Origin: Shimia sp047124445
Lineage (GTDB): Bacteria; Pseudomonadota; Alphaproteobacteria; Rhodobacterales; Rhodobacteraceae
Reading direction: 5' to 3'
DNA: 64,000 nucleotides
Assembly (NCBI RefSeq): GCF_047124445.1
Contig: NZ_CP138921.1
Location: forward strand, 496,001-560,000
Below, piece by piece: positions 1-7,356 of this stretch; the stretch's first letter is position 1; the number at the start of each line of letters is the position of its first letter. The translations under genes were made by a program, and so were the position numbers. The notes under the pieces were generated by a model that was not told where the DNA came from, did not search any database, and saw only the letters and a list, made by a program, of their open reading frames with translations.

Positions 1-1
1 T

Positions 2-1108
2 GAGCTGGTCACCGACCGGCGCACCAAAGGGCTTGTGCCCGGCACGCTTGCGGTGCTGGAAGATGACAAGCGGCAGCCGTTGGGGCTGGTGGCGACCAAC
101 AGTCAGAGCAAGATTTTCTGTCGCATGTTGGATCGTGACCCTGAGGCACAAGTGGATCAGGCGTGGTTTGAGGCTAAGTTTGCCCGTGCTTTGGCGATGC
201 GGGAGCGCCTGTTTGAGGCACCGTTTTATCGGTTGATCCATGCGGAGGCCGATGGGCTGCCCGGCGTGGTGGTGGATCGGTTTGGCGACACGGCTGTGGT
301 GCAGCCCAACGCCGCTTGGGCAGAGGTGCTGCTTGAGCCGCTGGTGGCCGCATTGGTTGCGGTGACCGGCGTGACCAATGTGCTCAAAAATGGCTCCGGT
401 CGGGCGCGGGGGCTTGAAGGGCTGGAAGAGGATAGCGCCGTGATGGTTGGCGCGGCTCCAGAGGCACCGGTACCGGTGGTGATGAATGGCGCGACCTATA
501 TGGCGGATTTGACCGGGGGGCAGAAAACTGGGCTTTTCTACGATCAACGTCCCAACCACGGGTTTGCCGCCGGGCTTTGCAAAGATGCAAAGGTTTTGGA
601 TGTGTTTTCCCATGTGGGCGGGTTTTCTCTCGCAGCTTTGGCGGGCGGTGCCAGCCATGCGACGGCGGTGGATGGCTCTGCGGCAGCGTTGGAACTGGCA
701 CAGGCCGGGGCTACGGCGGCGGATGTGGCAGACCGTTTTGCCACGCGCAAGGGCGATGCGTTTGAGGTGTTGACCGCGCTGGGCGAAGAGGGCGCGAAGT
801 TTGATGTGGTGATCTGTGATCCCCCGGCGTTTGCACCGTCCAAACCGGCGCTGGAAAAAGGCCTGCGGGCCTATGAGCGTGTGGCGCGACTGGCGGCGCC
901 CTTGGTGGCCGAGGGCGGCTATCTGGGGCTGTGTTCCTGTTCGCACGCGGCCGATCTGGCGCGGTTCCGCGGGGCCTCGGTGCGCGGTATTGGCCGGGCG
1001 GGGCGTCATGCGCAGCTCATTCACACCGGTTTTGCCGGGCCGGACCATCCGTTGATGCCGCAGCTGGCGGAAAGCGGATACCTCAAGTCTTTGTTCTTCC
1101 GCCTGTGA
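2..1108 (+). CDS. RlmI-like class I SAM-dependent rRNA methyltransferase (5' end outside window)
   Basis: The reading frame is open from the first bases, so the N-terminus (expected to hold the PUA-type RNA-binding domain) lies upstream; the GTG at 35 is unlikely to be the true start. The visible part has the Rossmann methyltransferase core: an FYDQR segment as in the RlmI/RlmK family, motif I LDVFSHVGGFSLAAL (SAM binding), an acidic VDGS motif II, and the DPPAF motif IV near 820 that in this family positions the target cytosine. Family members make 5-methylcytosine in 23S rRNA. The stop is 10 bp before the PIN gene, so the two are probably cotranscribed. The fold is certain; the exact rRNA target is inferred. 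Confidence 0.85.
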   Translation, partial: ELVTDRRTKGLVPGTLAVLEDDKRQPLGLVATNSQSKIFCRMLDRDPEAQVDQAWFEAKFARALAMRERLFEAPFYRLIHAEADGLPGVVVDRFGDTAVVQPNAAWAEVLLEPLVAALVAVTGVTNVLKNGSGRARGLEGLEEDSAVMVGAAPEAPVPVVMNGATYMADLTGGQKTGLFYDQRPNHGFAAGLCKDAKVLDVFSHVGGFSLAALAGGASHATAVDGSAAALELAQAGATAADVADRFATRKGDAFEVLTALGEEGAKFDVVICDPPAFAPSKPALEKGLRAYERVARLAAPLVAEGGYLGLCSCSHAADLARFRGASVRGIGRAGRHAQLIHTGFAGPDHPLMPQLAESGYLKSLFFRL

Positions 1109-1118
1109 GCATCAACCT

Positions 1119-1664
1119 GTGAAGCGCCTGCTGCTTGATACCTGCGTTCTGTATCCAACCGTGATGCGGGAGGTGTTGTTGGGCGTGGCCAAGACTGGCG
1201 CGTTTGAGCCGCGGTGGTCGGAGCGTATCTTGGAAGAATGGGCGCGCGCGGCGCGTAAGCTGGGCCCAACTGGTGAGCCACAGGCTCGGGGCGAGATTGC
1301 GTTGGTGCAAGCGGCTTGGCCTAAGGCGGCGGTCACTTGGAAGCCCTCGCTGGAAGACCGGCTGTATCTGCCGGATGAGCATGACGTGCATGTGCTTGCG
1401 GCGGCGATTTCCGGATCGGCGGACGCGATTGTCACGGTGAATGCCAAGGATTTTCCAGAGCATATTCTGGCCGAAGAAGGGCTGGAGCGGATTGCGCCAG
1501 ACGAGCTGCTGCGGGGATGTTGGGAGAAGGATCCCGACGGGGTTGCGGCGGTGTGTGAAGCGGTGCGGCAAGAGGCGGAGCGCTTGAGCGGAGAGGCGTG
1601 GGAGATGCGCAAGCTGCTCAAGAAGGCACGACTTCCCAAGCTGGCGAAAGCTGTGAGCGCGTAG
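1119..1664 (+). CDS. PIN-domain protein (stand-alone, Rhodobacter type)
   Basis: The 181-aa product starts at GTG 1119, 10 bp after the methyltransferase stop. It opens with KRLLLDTCVLYP, where Asp7 is the first metal-binding acid of the PIN nuclease fold. Further acids follow in LPDEHDVHVLAAA, and the fold closes with VTVNAKDF, so the acidic pocket looks complete. The C-terminal 50 residues form a basic helical tail (MRKLLKKARLPKLAKA). PIN domains are Mg-dependent ribonucleases, often toxins of VapBC modules, but no small antitoxin gene lies next to it. Linkage to an rRNA methyltransferase suggests an RNA-related role; the function is not known to me. Confidence 0.8.
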   Translation: MKRLLLDTCVLYPTVMREVLLGVAKTGAFEPRWSERILEEWARAARKLGPTGEPQARGEIALVQAAWPKAAVTWKPSLEDRLYLPDEHDVHVLAAAISGSADAIVTVNAKDFPEHILAEEGLERIAPDELLRGCWEKDPDGVAAVCEAVRQEAERLSGEAWEMRKLLKKARLPKLAKAVSA

Positions 1665-1666
1665 TA

Positions 1667-1728
1667 GGGGCTTTGCCCCCGTCCCAGCTGAGCTGGGACT
1701 CCTCCAGGATATTTGGGGTTAGAAGAAG
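1667..1728 (+). repeat. Two-hairpin GATATTTG element, copy 1
   Basis: Hairpin GGGGCTTTGCCCC (1667-1679) is followed at once by GTCCCAGCTGAGCTGGGAC (1681-1699), then TCCTCCAGGATATTTGGGG and an AGAAGAAG tail. The same order recurs at 38624-38684 and 56969-57030 with different stem sequences. It starts 3 bp after the PIN stop codon and could act as its transcription end or RNA 3' structure. Confidence 0.75.
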
Positions 1729-1731
1729 CGG

Positions 1732-2424
1732 TTAGGCTTTGACGATGCCCCATTTGCGTTCGAGCTTTTCGATGGCCTGAATGCGCTCTTCGGTTTTGGG
1801 GTGGCTGAGCAACCAAGCAGGTGTGCTGGCCCCGTGGGCGCCGGTCAGATGTGTGAGTTTCTCAAACAGCGCCTTTTGCGGTGCGGTGCCGATGCCGGAT
1901 TTTACCAAAAGCGCAGCTGCGTATTCATCCGCTTCGTACTCGTCGCCGCGTGACAGGCGCGCGGAGAGCAGGCTGGTTGCGGTATTGGCCACCAAAGGGC
2001 CGATGCCGGGCAGGAAGCGGTTGAGCACCATCGCGAGCGCCGTACGCAGGGCGTTTTGGCCGGAGAAATCAATCATGCGTCGACGAGAGTGACCCAAGGC
2101 GACGTGGCCCAACTCATGGGCCACCACGGAGGCGATTTCTTCGGCAGTCACTTCGCCGGTGCGGTAGCGGTTGTAAAAGCCTCGGGTCAGGAAGATGCGG
2201 CCATCCGGGGCGGCAAGGCCGTTCACGGGCTCAATCTCATAGATGTGGACGCGAATGCGCGGCAGATCGAGGGCTTTGGCCATGTCTTTGATCAGTGGAT
2301 TGAGACGGGGGTCGGCCAGTTCCGTAGACTTGGCATCCAGCTCACGCGCGGTACGCCACGCGGAAAAGCGCATCATCAGCAGGCCGTAGACCACGGCGAT
2401 GAGGATCGGCATCAGTTTGATCAT
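1732..2424 (-). CDS. M48-family zinc metalloprotease (HtpX/Oma1-like)
   Basis: The product has the M48 signature VVAHELGHVALGH, whose HELGH motif binds zinc, and a downstream DEYEADEYAA segment supplying the third glutamate ligand. An N-terminal hydrophobic stretch (MPILIAVVYGLLMM) should anchor it in the inner membrane. I chose ATG 2424 (MIKLMPIL, 230 aa); a TTG at 2442 would add six residues. At about 230 aa it is shorter than HtpX (about 290) because it has one rather than several membrane segments. Family members degrade misfolded membrane or periplasmic proteins. It is the last gene of the minus-strand block that begins near 5659. Confidence 0.85.
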   Translation of the reverse strand: MIKLMPILIAVVYGLLMMRFSAWRTARELDAKSTELADPRLNPLIKDMAKALDLPRIRVHIYEIEPVNGLAAPDGRIFLTRGFYNRYRTGEVTAEEIASVVAHELGHVALGHSRRRMIDFSGQNALRTALAMVLNRFLPGIGPLVANTATSLLSARLSRGDEYEADEYAAALLVKSGIGTAPQKALFEKLTHLTGAHGASTPAWLLSHPKTEERIQAIEKLERKWGIVKA

Positions 2425-2471
2425 GCTAGAGATATGAGGCAAGCCGTGGGCGGCTTCAACCCGCGCTCACG

Positions 2472-3656
2472 TCAGCGTGTCAATTCCCGCATGCCGCGTT
2501 CCAGGCCTTCGAGAGTCATGGGCACCATGCGGTGCTCAAAAATCTCGCGGATCATGCCGATGGAATGGGTATATTGCCAGTGTTGCTCGGGCACCGGGTT
2601 GATCCAGAGGTTGGATGCCCATTGATCTCGCGCCCGCTCCAGCCAGACTTGGCCCGCCTCTTGGTTCCAGTGCTCGTTTGCTCCGCCAGCATAGGCGATC
2701 TCGTAGGGCGACATGGAGGCGTCGCCAACAAAGATGCATTTGTAGTCCGGTCCGTAGGTGCGCAGCACTTCGTGGGTGGGGGTCTGGTCATTCCAGCGGC
2801 GTTTGTTGTCGCGCCACACGCCTTCGTAGAGGCAGTTGTGGAAGTAGTAATATTCGAGGTGTTTGAACTCGGCCCGGGCGGCGGAGAACAGCTCTTCGAC
2901 CACTTTGATGTGGGGATCCATCGAGCCTCCAACATCCAGAAACAATAGGACTTTTACCGCGTTGTGGCGCTCGGGGCGGGTCTTCACGTCGAGGTAGCCA
3001 TGCTCTGCCGTGGCCTTGATGGTGCCGTTCAGATCCAGCTCTTCGGCGGCGCCTTCGCGGGCCCAGCGGCGTAGGCGTTTGAGGGCTACTTTGATGTTGC
3101 GGGTGCCCAGTTCCACCGAGCCGTCGAAGTTCTTGAACTCGCGCTTGTCCCAGACTTTCACCGCACGTTTGTGGCGGCTTTCTTTTTGGCCAATGCGCAC
3201 GCCTTCGGGGTTATAGCCATAGGCGCCAAACGGCGAGGTGCCTGCGGTGCCAATCCACTTGTTGCCACCCTGATGGCGGCCTTCCTGTTCCTTCAGGCGC
3301 TCCTGCAGCGTTTCCATCAGCTTGTCAAAGCCACCCAGCGCTTCGATCTCGGCCATTTCTTCAGCCGTGAGGTGTTTTTCGGCCATCTTGCGCAGCCACT
3401 CTTCGGGAATGTCGACGGCTTCGAGCACGTCTTGGGCGGAGATGTCGGCAAGCCCGTCAAAGGTGGCCGCAAAGGCGCGGTCAAATTTGTCGATGTTGCG
3501 CTCGTCTTTCACCATGATGGTGCGGGCGAGGTAGTAGAAGCTCTCTACATCGTAGGTGGCCAGCCCGGCCTTCAGCCCTTCCAGAAAGCCAAGAAACTCA
3601 CGCAAAGACACCGGCACACGGGCCTCGCGCAGGTTTTCAAAGAAGGGCAGGAACAT
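2472..3656 (-). CDS. VWA-domain CoxE-like protein (MoxR partner)
   Basis: The 394-aa product starts with FLPFFENLREARVPVSLREFLGFLEGL, typical of the CoxE-like von Willebrand A family. The VWA domain lies in the C-terminal half: LLFLDVGGSMDPHIKVVEELF is a modified MIDAS, with Asp-x-Gly-Gly-Ser replacing the usual Asp-x-Ser-x-Ser. Such proteins act with MoxR AAA+ ATPases as chaperones that insert cofactors or remodel complexes, and a MoxR gene lies 2 kb upstream on the same strand. The middle is rich in charged residues and is probably flexible. The substrate cannot be told from context because no oxidase or dehydrogenase is adjacent. Confidence 0.85.
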   Translation of the reverse strand: MFLPFFENLREARVPVSLREFLGFLEGLKAGLATYDVESFYYLARTIMVKDERNIDKFDRAFAATFDGLADISAQDVLEAVDIPEEWLRKMAEKHLTAEEMAEIEALGGFDKLMETLQERLKEQEGRHQGGNKWIGTAGTSPFGAYGYNPEGVRIGQKESRHKRAVKVWDKREFKNFDGSVELGTRNIKVALKRLRRWAREGAAEELDLNGTIKATAEHGYLDVKTRPERHNAVKVLLFLDVGGSMDPHIKVVEELFSAARAEFKHLEYYYFHNCLYEGVWRDNKRRWNDQTPTHEVLRTYGPDYKCIFVGDASMSPYEIAYAGGANEHWNQEAGQVWLERARDQWASNLWINPVPEQHWQYTHSIGMIREIFEHRMVPMTLEGLERGMRELTR

Positions 3657-3659
3657 GGA

Positions 3660-3827
3660 TCAGAGCGCCATACGGTGGATGAAGAGCGTGATAAACAAGC
3701 CGATGATCGCAAAGATCATGGCATAGACAAAGCCGTATTGCAGGATGTCTGCGCGTTTGCCGCCACGGCGTTTGGCCAATGTGCCACCAGTGAGCGCGCC
3801 GATGAAGGCGCCAATAAGTACAAACAT
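3660..3827 (-). CDS. 55-aa two-segment membrane protein
   Basis: This short frame fits exactly between the DUF2927 gene and the VWA gene, with 6 bp upstream and 3 bp downstream. The product begins MFVLIGAFIGALTGGTLAKRR and ends IIGLFITLFIHRMAL, giving two hydrophobic helices joined by a basic, positive-inside loop (AKRRGGKRAD). The spacing, the good hydropathy pattern and the absence of other coding in the gap support a real gene. Its function is unknown; it may be a small membrane subunit or scaffold for the adjacent VWA/MoxR module. Confidence 0.7.
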   Translation of the reverse strand: MFVLIGAFIGALTGGTLAKRRGGKRADILQYGFVYAMIFAIIGLFITLFIHRMAL

Positions 3828-3833
3828 GGTGTC

Positions 3834-5204
3834 CTAAGATCTCCCTTTGATCGGGCTGAGTGCCGTGATCTCGCGCAGTTTGGCGCGCACGGCCCAGTCC
3901 GGGCCAAAGCCGTATCGTGCCCAGCCGAGACTGTCCAGACGCAGGGCGCCGGCGTCTTCAAACTTGCCCTCCATCTCCAGCGCTTCGGCTTGCAAGAGCA
4001 TGAGAGTAGACAGGAGCGCAGCGTTTTCAAAGCGGCCTGCGGGGCCGATTTGCGGGCTCAGGATGTTTAGCGCTTCGCGGCTTTGGCCGGCGCTGATGGC
4101 ATAGGCCGAAAGCTGGGTTGCGACAAAGGCGCGGTGCGGGCCAAAGCGTTCTGCCGAGCGGTAGGCCCGGTCGGCAGCCTGGAAATGGGTGAGCGCGGCG
4201 GCAATGTCTTGCGACTGTAGTAGGCGACCAAGCGCGTAGTGAGAAAAGCCGAGGCGATGATCCTGCCAGCCATTGTTCTGTGCAATCACAAGGGCTTGGC
4301 GGGCGGCAGCGCGGCGGTTGCCGGGGGACGTCCCTGGGCCGAGGGCGGTTTGCACCGCGTTGATCCAGGCGCGCGGGGTTTCCGGCAGCGGGTGGCTGGA
4401 GAGTTGATCGCCACGTGGATTGATGCGCGACAGGATCGCGGGCAGGCGGGCAGCGACCTCGCCACGGGTCATACCATTGCGGAGCGTGGGGTCGTAGTAG
4501 GCCCGAAGGATGGTCATATCGAAGCCCGTGAGGACAGCATGGATGTTGTCGTCGTTAAACACGCTGTCGGGCAGGCGGTAGAGGTCGTTGAGCGGACCTA
4601 GGGCTTGCGCCAGCTCTTCGTGAAGGCAGTCGCGAGTTTCTTGCGGGCTGGTGTCGTTGGGCAGGAAGATCGCGATTTTGGTGCGGTTTTCCAGCAGGGC
4701 CCAATTGGCCGCACCGCTGCGGCGGGCGGAGCGGTATTGTGATAGCGCAGAAATGTTGGGCACCACAAAGCAGGCTGCTTGCGGAAGCGCTTTGCGGATA
4801 TCGCGGCGCGAGACCGCTTGAATGGTGATGTTGGCAGACGGCGATTGCGTTAGCGAAATGTCGATGCGCGCCTCGTTGCGCAGGCGTTGCAGCAGTGCCT
4901 TGAGGTCCGGCATCATACCAGTCGGTGGCGCGCCGGTGACGCGCACGGTGATCGGGCCTTCAAACCGGGTGAGGCGGTCGAGACTGCGGCCACTTTCCAA
5001 CTCAAAACTTAGATCAAGGAAGTCGCGGGCAATGTCACGGTTGGAGCGGTTGGGCGGAATGGGCCGCGGGGTGGAGAAGGCTTTGACTGGTGGCAAAGTG
5101 GTGTCGCTCACTGCGGCGCGGGTGGGCACGCCGTTGCCGCCGATGGGCGTACAGGCCGCCACGGCAAAAGCCAGAGGGATCAGTGAGGACAGAAAAGAGC
5201 GCAA
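3834..5204 (-). CDS. DUF2927-domain lipoprotein
   Basis: The 456-aa product has a lipoprotein signal peptide (MRSFLSSLIPLAFAVAAC), so Cys18 should be lipidated. The next region, STPRPIPPNRSNRDIARDFLDLSFELESGR, is the start of a DUF2927 domain, a family common in Rhodobacteraceae with no assigned reaction. It includes DCLHEELAQALGP, a metalloprotease-like HEELAQ stretch. The C-terminal third (about residues 300-440) is helical and may hold TPR-like repeats. The start is a TTG at 5204, directly behind the GNAT stop with an AAGG upstream. It probably belongs to the MoxR/VWA gene block. The family is clear, the function unknown. Confidence 0.8.
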   Translation of the reverse strand: MRSFLSSLIPLAFAVAACTPIGGNGVPTRAAVSDTTLPPVKAFSTPRPIPPNRSNRDIARDFLDLSFELESGRSLDRLTRFEGPITVRVTGAPPTGMMPDLKALLQRLRNEARIDISLTQSPSANITIQAVSRRDIRKALPQAACFVVPNISALSQYRSARRSGAANWALLENRTKIAIFLPNDTSPQETRDCLHEELAQALGPLNDLYRLPDSVFNDDNIHAVLTGFDMTILRAYYDPTLRNGMTRGEVAARLPAILSRINPRGDQLSSHPLPETPRAWINAVQTALGPGTSPGNRRAAARQALVIAQNNGWQDHRLGFSHYALGRLLQSQDIAAALTHFQAADRAYRSAERFGPHRAFVATQLSAYAISAGQSREALNILSPQIGPAGRFENAALLSTLMLLQAEALEMEGKFEDAGALRLDSLGWARYGFGPDWAVRAKLREITALSPIKGRS

Positions 5205-5206
5205 AA

Positions 5207-5659
5207 TCAGGGCCTTTGATACTTAATAAACGGGGACAACTGCCCAACACGGTCATAGAGCTTGCGGGCGTTGGTGTTAAATTCCTGTGTCATCCAATAC
5301 ACGCTTGGCGCACCGGCGTCATCTGCGGCCTGATACACGGCTTCAATCAATTTGCGGCCCACGCCGGTGCCACGCACTTCAGGATCGGCATAGAGGTCTT
5401 GCAGGTAGCAGACGTTTTCAACCTTCCAAGCATGGCGGTGGAACAGGTAGTGTGTCAGGCCAATGAGTTTGCCATCGAGGTCTGCCACAAGGCAGGAGTA
5501 ATCCTGCGGATCATCGCCCAACAGCCGGGCAAATGTGGAGACGTAGACCTCTTCAGGCACCGTGCTTTCGTAGAAGGTGATGTAGTCGGTCCAGAGACGG
5601 CGCCACTCTGCGTGGTCGGCTTCGGTGAGGGTGCGGATCAGGACGTCAGGCTGGGACAT
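5207..5659 (-). CDS. GNAT-family N-acetyltransferase
   Basis: The 150-aa product is a single GNAT domain. VCYLQDLYADPEVRGTGVGRKLIEAVYQAA contains motif A, with R-G-T-G-V-G binding the acetyl-CoA pyrophosphate. The end, VYWMTQEFNTNARKLYDRVG, is the motif B region seen in small-molecule acetyltransferases. It starts at ATG 5659, and its stop is 2 bp before the DUF2927 start, so the two are translated in tandem. The acceptor substrate cannot be predicted; this subgroup often acetylates amines, antibiotics or protein N-termini. Confidence 0.85.
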   Translation of the reverse strand: MSQPDVLIRTLTEADHAEWRRLWTDYITFYESTVPEEVYVSTFARLLGDDPQDYSCLVADLDGKLIGLTHYLFHRHAWKVENVCYLQDLYADPEVRGTGVGRKLIEAVYQAADDAGAPSVYWMTQEFNTNARKLYDRVGQLSPFIKYQRP

Positions 5660-5812
5660 GGGGGTCGGACTCCGGTTGGATGCCGATTCCTTCTACGAAA
5701 TCAGGCCTTAATTGGATCGTAACATGGGCAAAGACTTGGGCAAGAATGCGGTGTCTGTGGTGAAAATGAAAGGCCCACACGGGAGCAGGCCGCTCAAAAG
5801 ATTGGTAAAACC

Positions 5813-6652
5813 TCAGCGGCCAGAGCGCGCCATGAAGGCCAGACGCTCAAACAGATGCACGTCTTGTTCGTTTTTCAACAAGGCGCCGTGCAGTTTCGGC
5901 AGGGCGTTTGCCCCATCGCGTTTCAGGTCTTCTGGCGACAGGTCTTCGGCCAGCAGCAGTTTCAGCCAGTCGATGACCTCGGATGTGGAGGGTTTTTTCT
6001 TCAAGCCGGCGGTTTCACGGATTTCGAAGAACTGCGTCAGCGCGGTGGTCAGCAGCGCCTCTTTGATGCCGGGGTGATGGACCTCGACAATCTTCTTTAG
6101 CGTCTCCATTTCCGGGAAGCGGATGTAGTGGAAGAAGCAGCGGCGCAGGAAGGCGTCGGGTAGTTCTTTTTCGTTGTTGGAAGTGATGATGATGATCGGG
6201 CGGTGCTTGGCCTTGATGGTCTCGCCAGTCTCGTAGACGTGGAACTCCATCTTATCGAGCTCTTGCAGCAGGTCGTTTGGAAACTCGATGTCAGCCTTGT
6301 CGATCTCGTCGATCAGCAGGACAACTTTCTCATCACTTTCAAAGGCTTCCCAGAGTTTTCCGCGCTTGATGTAGTTGCCAATGTCATGGACACGTTCATC
6401 CCCCAACTGGCTGTCGCGCAGACGGGAAACAGCATCATACTCATAAAGACCCTGCTGGGCTTTGGTGGTGGATTTCACGTTCCACTCGATCATTTTCAGA
6501 CCCAGTCCGCGGGCAACTTGCATCGCCAGTTCGGTCTTGCCGGTGCCGGGTTCGCCTTTGACAAGCAGCGGGCGTTCGAGTGCCACGGCGGCGTTGACCG
6601 CGACCGTCAGATCGTCTGTGGCCACGTAGTCTTTGGTGCCCGAAAACTGCAT
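5813..6652 (-). CDS. MoxR-family AAA+ ATPase
   Basis: The 279-aa product is a compact AAA+ ATPase: Walker A GEPGTGKTELA near residue 37, Walker B VVLLIDEIDKAD, sensor 1 IIITSNNEKELPDAFLRRC including the arginine finger, and a helical lid to the end. MoxR proteins use ATP to remodel partners together with VWA proteins, and such a protein (2472-3656) is encoded downstream on the same strand. A 150-bp gap separates it from the GNAT gene, so it may have its own transcript. It faces dksA across a 185-bp divergent promoter region. Confidence 0.9.
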   Translation of the reverse strand: MQFSGTKDYVATDDLTVAVNAAVALERPLLVKGEPGTGKTELAMQVARGLGLKMIEWNVKSTTKAQQGLYEYDAVSRLRDSQLGDERVHDIGNYIKRGKLWEAFESDEKVVLLIDEIDKADIEFPNDLLQELDKMEFHVYETGETIKAKHRPIIIITSNNEKELPDAFLRRCFFHYIRFPEMETLKKIVEVHHPGIKEALLTTALTQFFEIRETAGLKKKPSTSEVIDWLKLLLAEDLSPEDLKRDGANALPKLHGALLKNEQDVHLFERLAFMARSGR

Positions 6653-6837
6653 AAAAATTCTCCGCCGGTTCGCCTATTTCGGCGCGCACCCTATCGTGAA
6701 CATATTTTGTCCGCAATGAGGGGTTAACAGGTAGTGACATTCCCTAGCCAAGGGAGTATTTGCTGCAAGCATAGAAGGGGGGTTGCATGTCTGACTTGAA
6801 TTCCACGATGGACGTGAGCCGCGATGAGGGAGCAGAA

Positions 6838-7260
6838 ATGAAGGCCGAAACTTTCCTGCCCGACGATTATCGTCCCGCAGAAGATGAGCCGTTCATGAAT
6901 GATCGGCAGGTTGAGTATTTTCGACGTAAACTATTGAGCTGGAAAGAAGATCTGTTGGCGGACACGCGCGACACGATCGAGGGGCTGCAGGACAGCACCC
7001 GCAATATCCCGGACGTAGCTGACCGCGCCAGTGAGGAGACTGATCGCGCGCTTGAGCTTCGCACCCGGGATCGCCAGCGCAAATTGGTTGCAAAGATCGA
7101 CAGCGCCATTCGTCGGATTGACGAAGGGGAATATGGCTATTGCGAAGTGACGGGGGAGCCAATTTCGCTCAAACGTCTGGACGCCCGTCCAATCGCAACC
7201 ATGAGCCTTGAAGCGCAGGAACGTCACGAGCGCCGCGAAAAAGTGCATCGCGACGACTAA
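6838..7260 (+). CDS. dksA: RNA polymerase-binding transcription factor DksA (single-cysteine type)
   Basis: The product has the DksA coiled coil with DxxDxA tip (NIPDVADRASEETDRA) and the C-terminal globular region. Only one of the four zinc-finger cysteines survives (Cys102 in YGYCEVTGEP); the others are Thr, Ser/Met and Ala. Zinc-free but functional DksA of this kind is known from Rhodobacter sphaeroides. It acts with ppGpp in the secondary channel of RNA polymerase. I prefer ATG 6838, preceded by GAGGGAG at ideal spacing and matching the family start MKAE; ATG 6787, behind GGGGGG, would add 17 residues. A rho-independent terminator follows. Confidence 0.9.
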   Translation: MKAETFLPDDYRPAEDEPFMNDRQVEYFRRKLLSWKEDLLADTRDTIEGLQDSTRNIPDVADRASEETDRALELRTRDRQRKLVAKIDSAIRRIDEGEYGYCEVTGEPISLKRLDARPIATMSLEAQERHERREKVHRDD

Positions 7261-7312
7261 GTCTGCACCGCCCTGTGACGGTAAATCGCAGGGTTTGGAC
7301 CAGAAAACAAAG

Positions 7313-7341
7313 ACGCCGGGGCTGTTGCTTCGGCGTTTTTT
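7313..7341 (+). terminator. Rho-independent terminator of dksA
   Basis: Stem ACGCCG (7313-7318) pairs with CGGCGT (7331-7336) and is followed by TTTTT. It lies 52 bp past the dksA stop and just ahead of the monooxygenase start. Confidence 0.75.
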
Positions 7342-7356
7342 CATTAGGGTTAAGCC

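Noticed and set aside
6838..7260. DksA missing three of four zinc-finger cysteines considered as novel
   Set aside because: Single-cysteine, functional DksA is established in Rhodobacter sphaeroides, so this is expected for the lineage.
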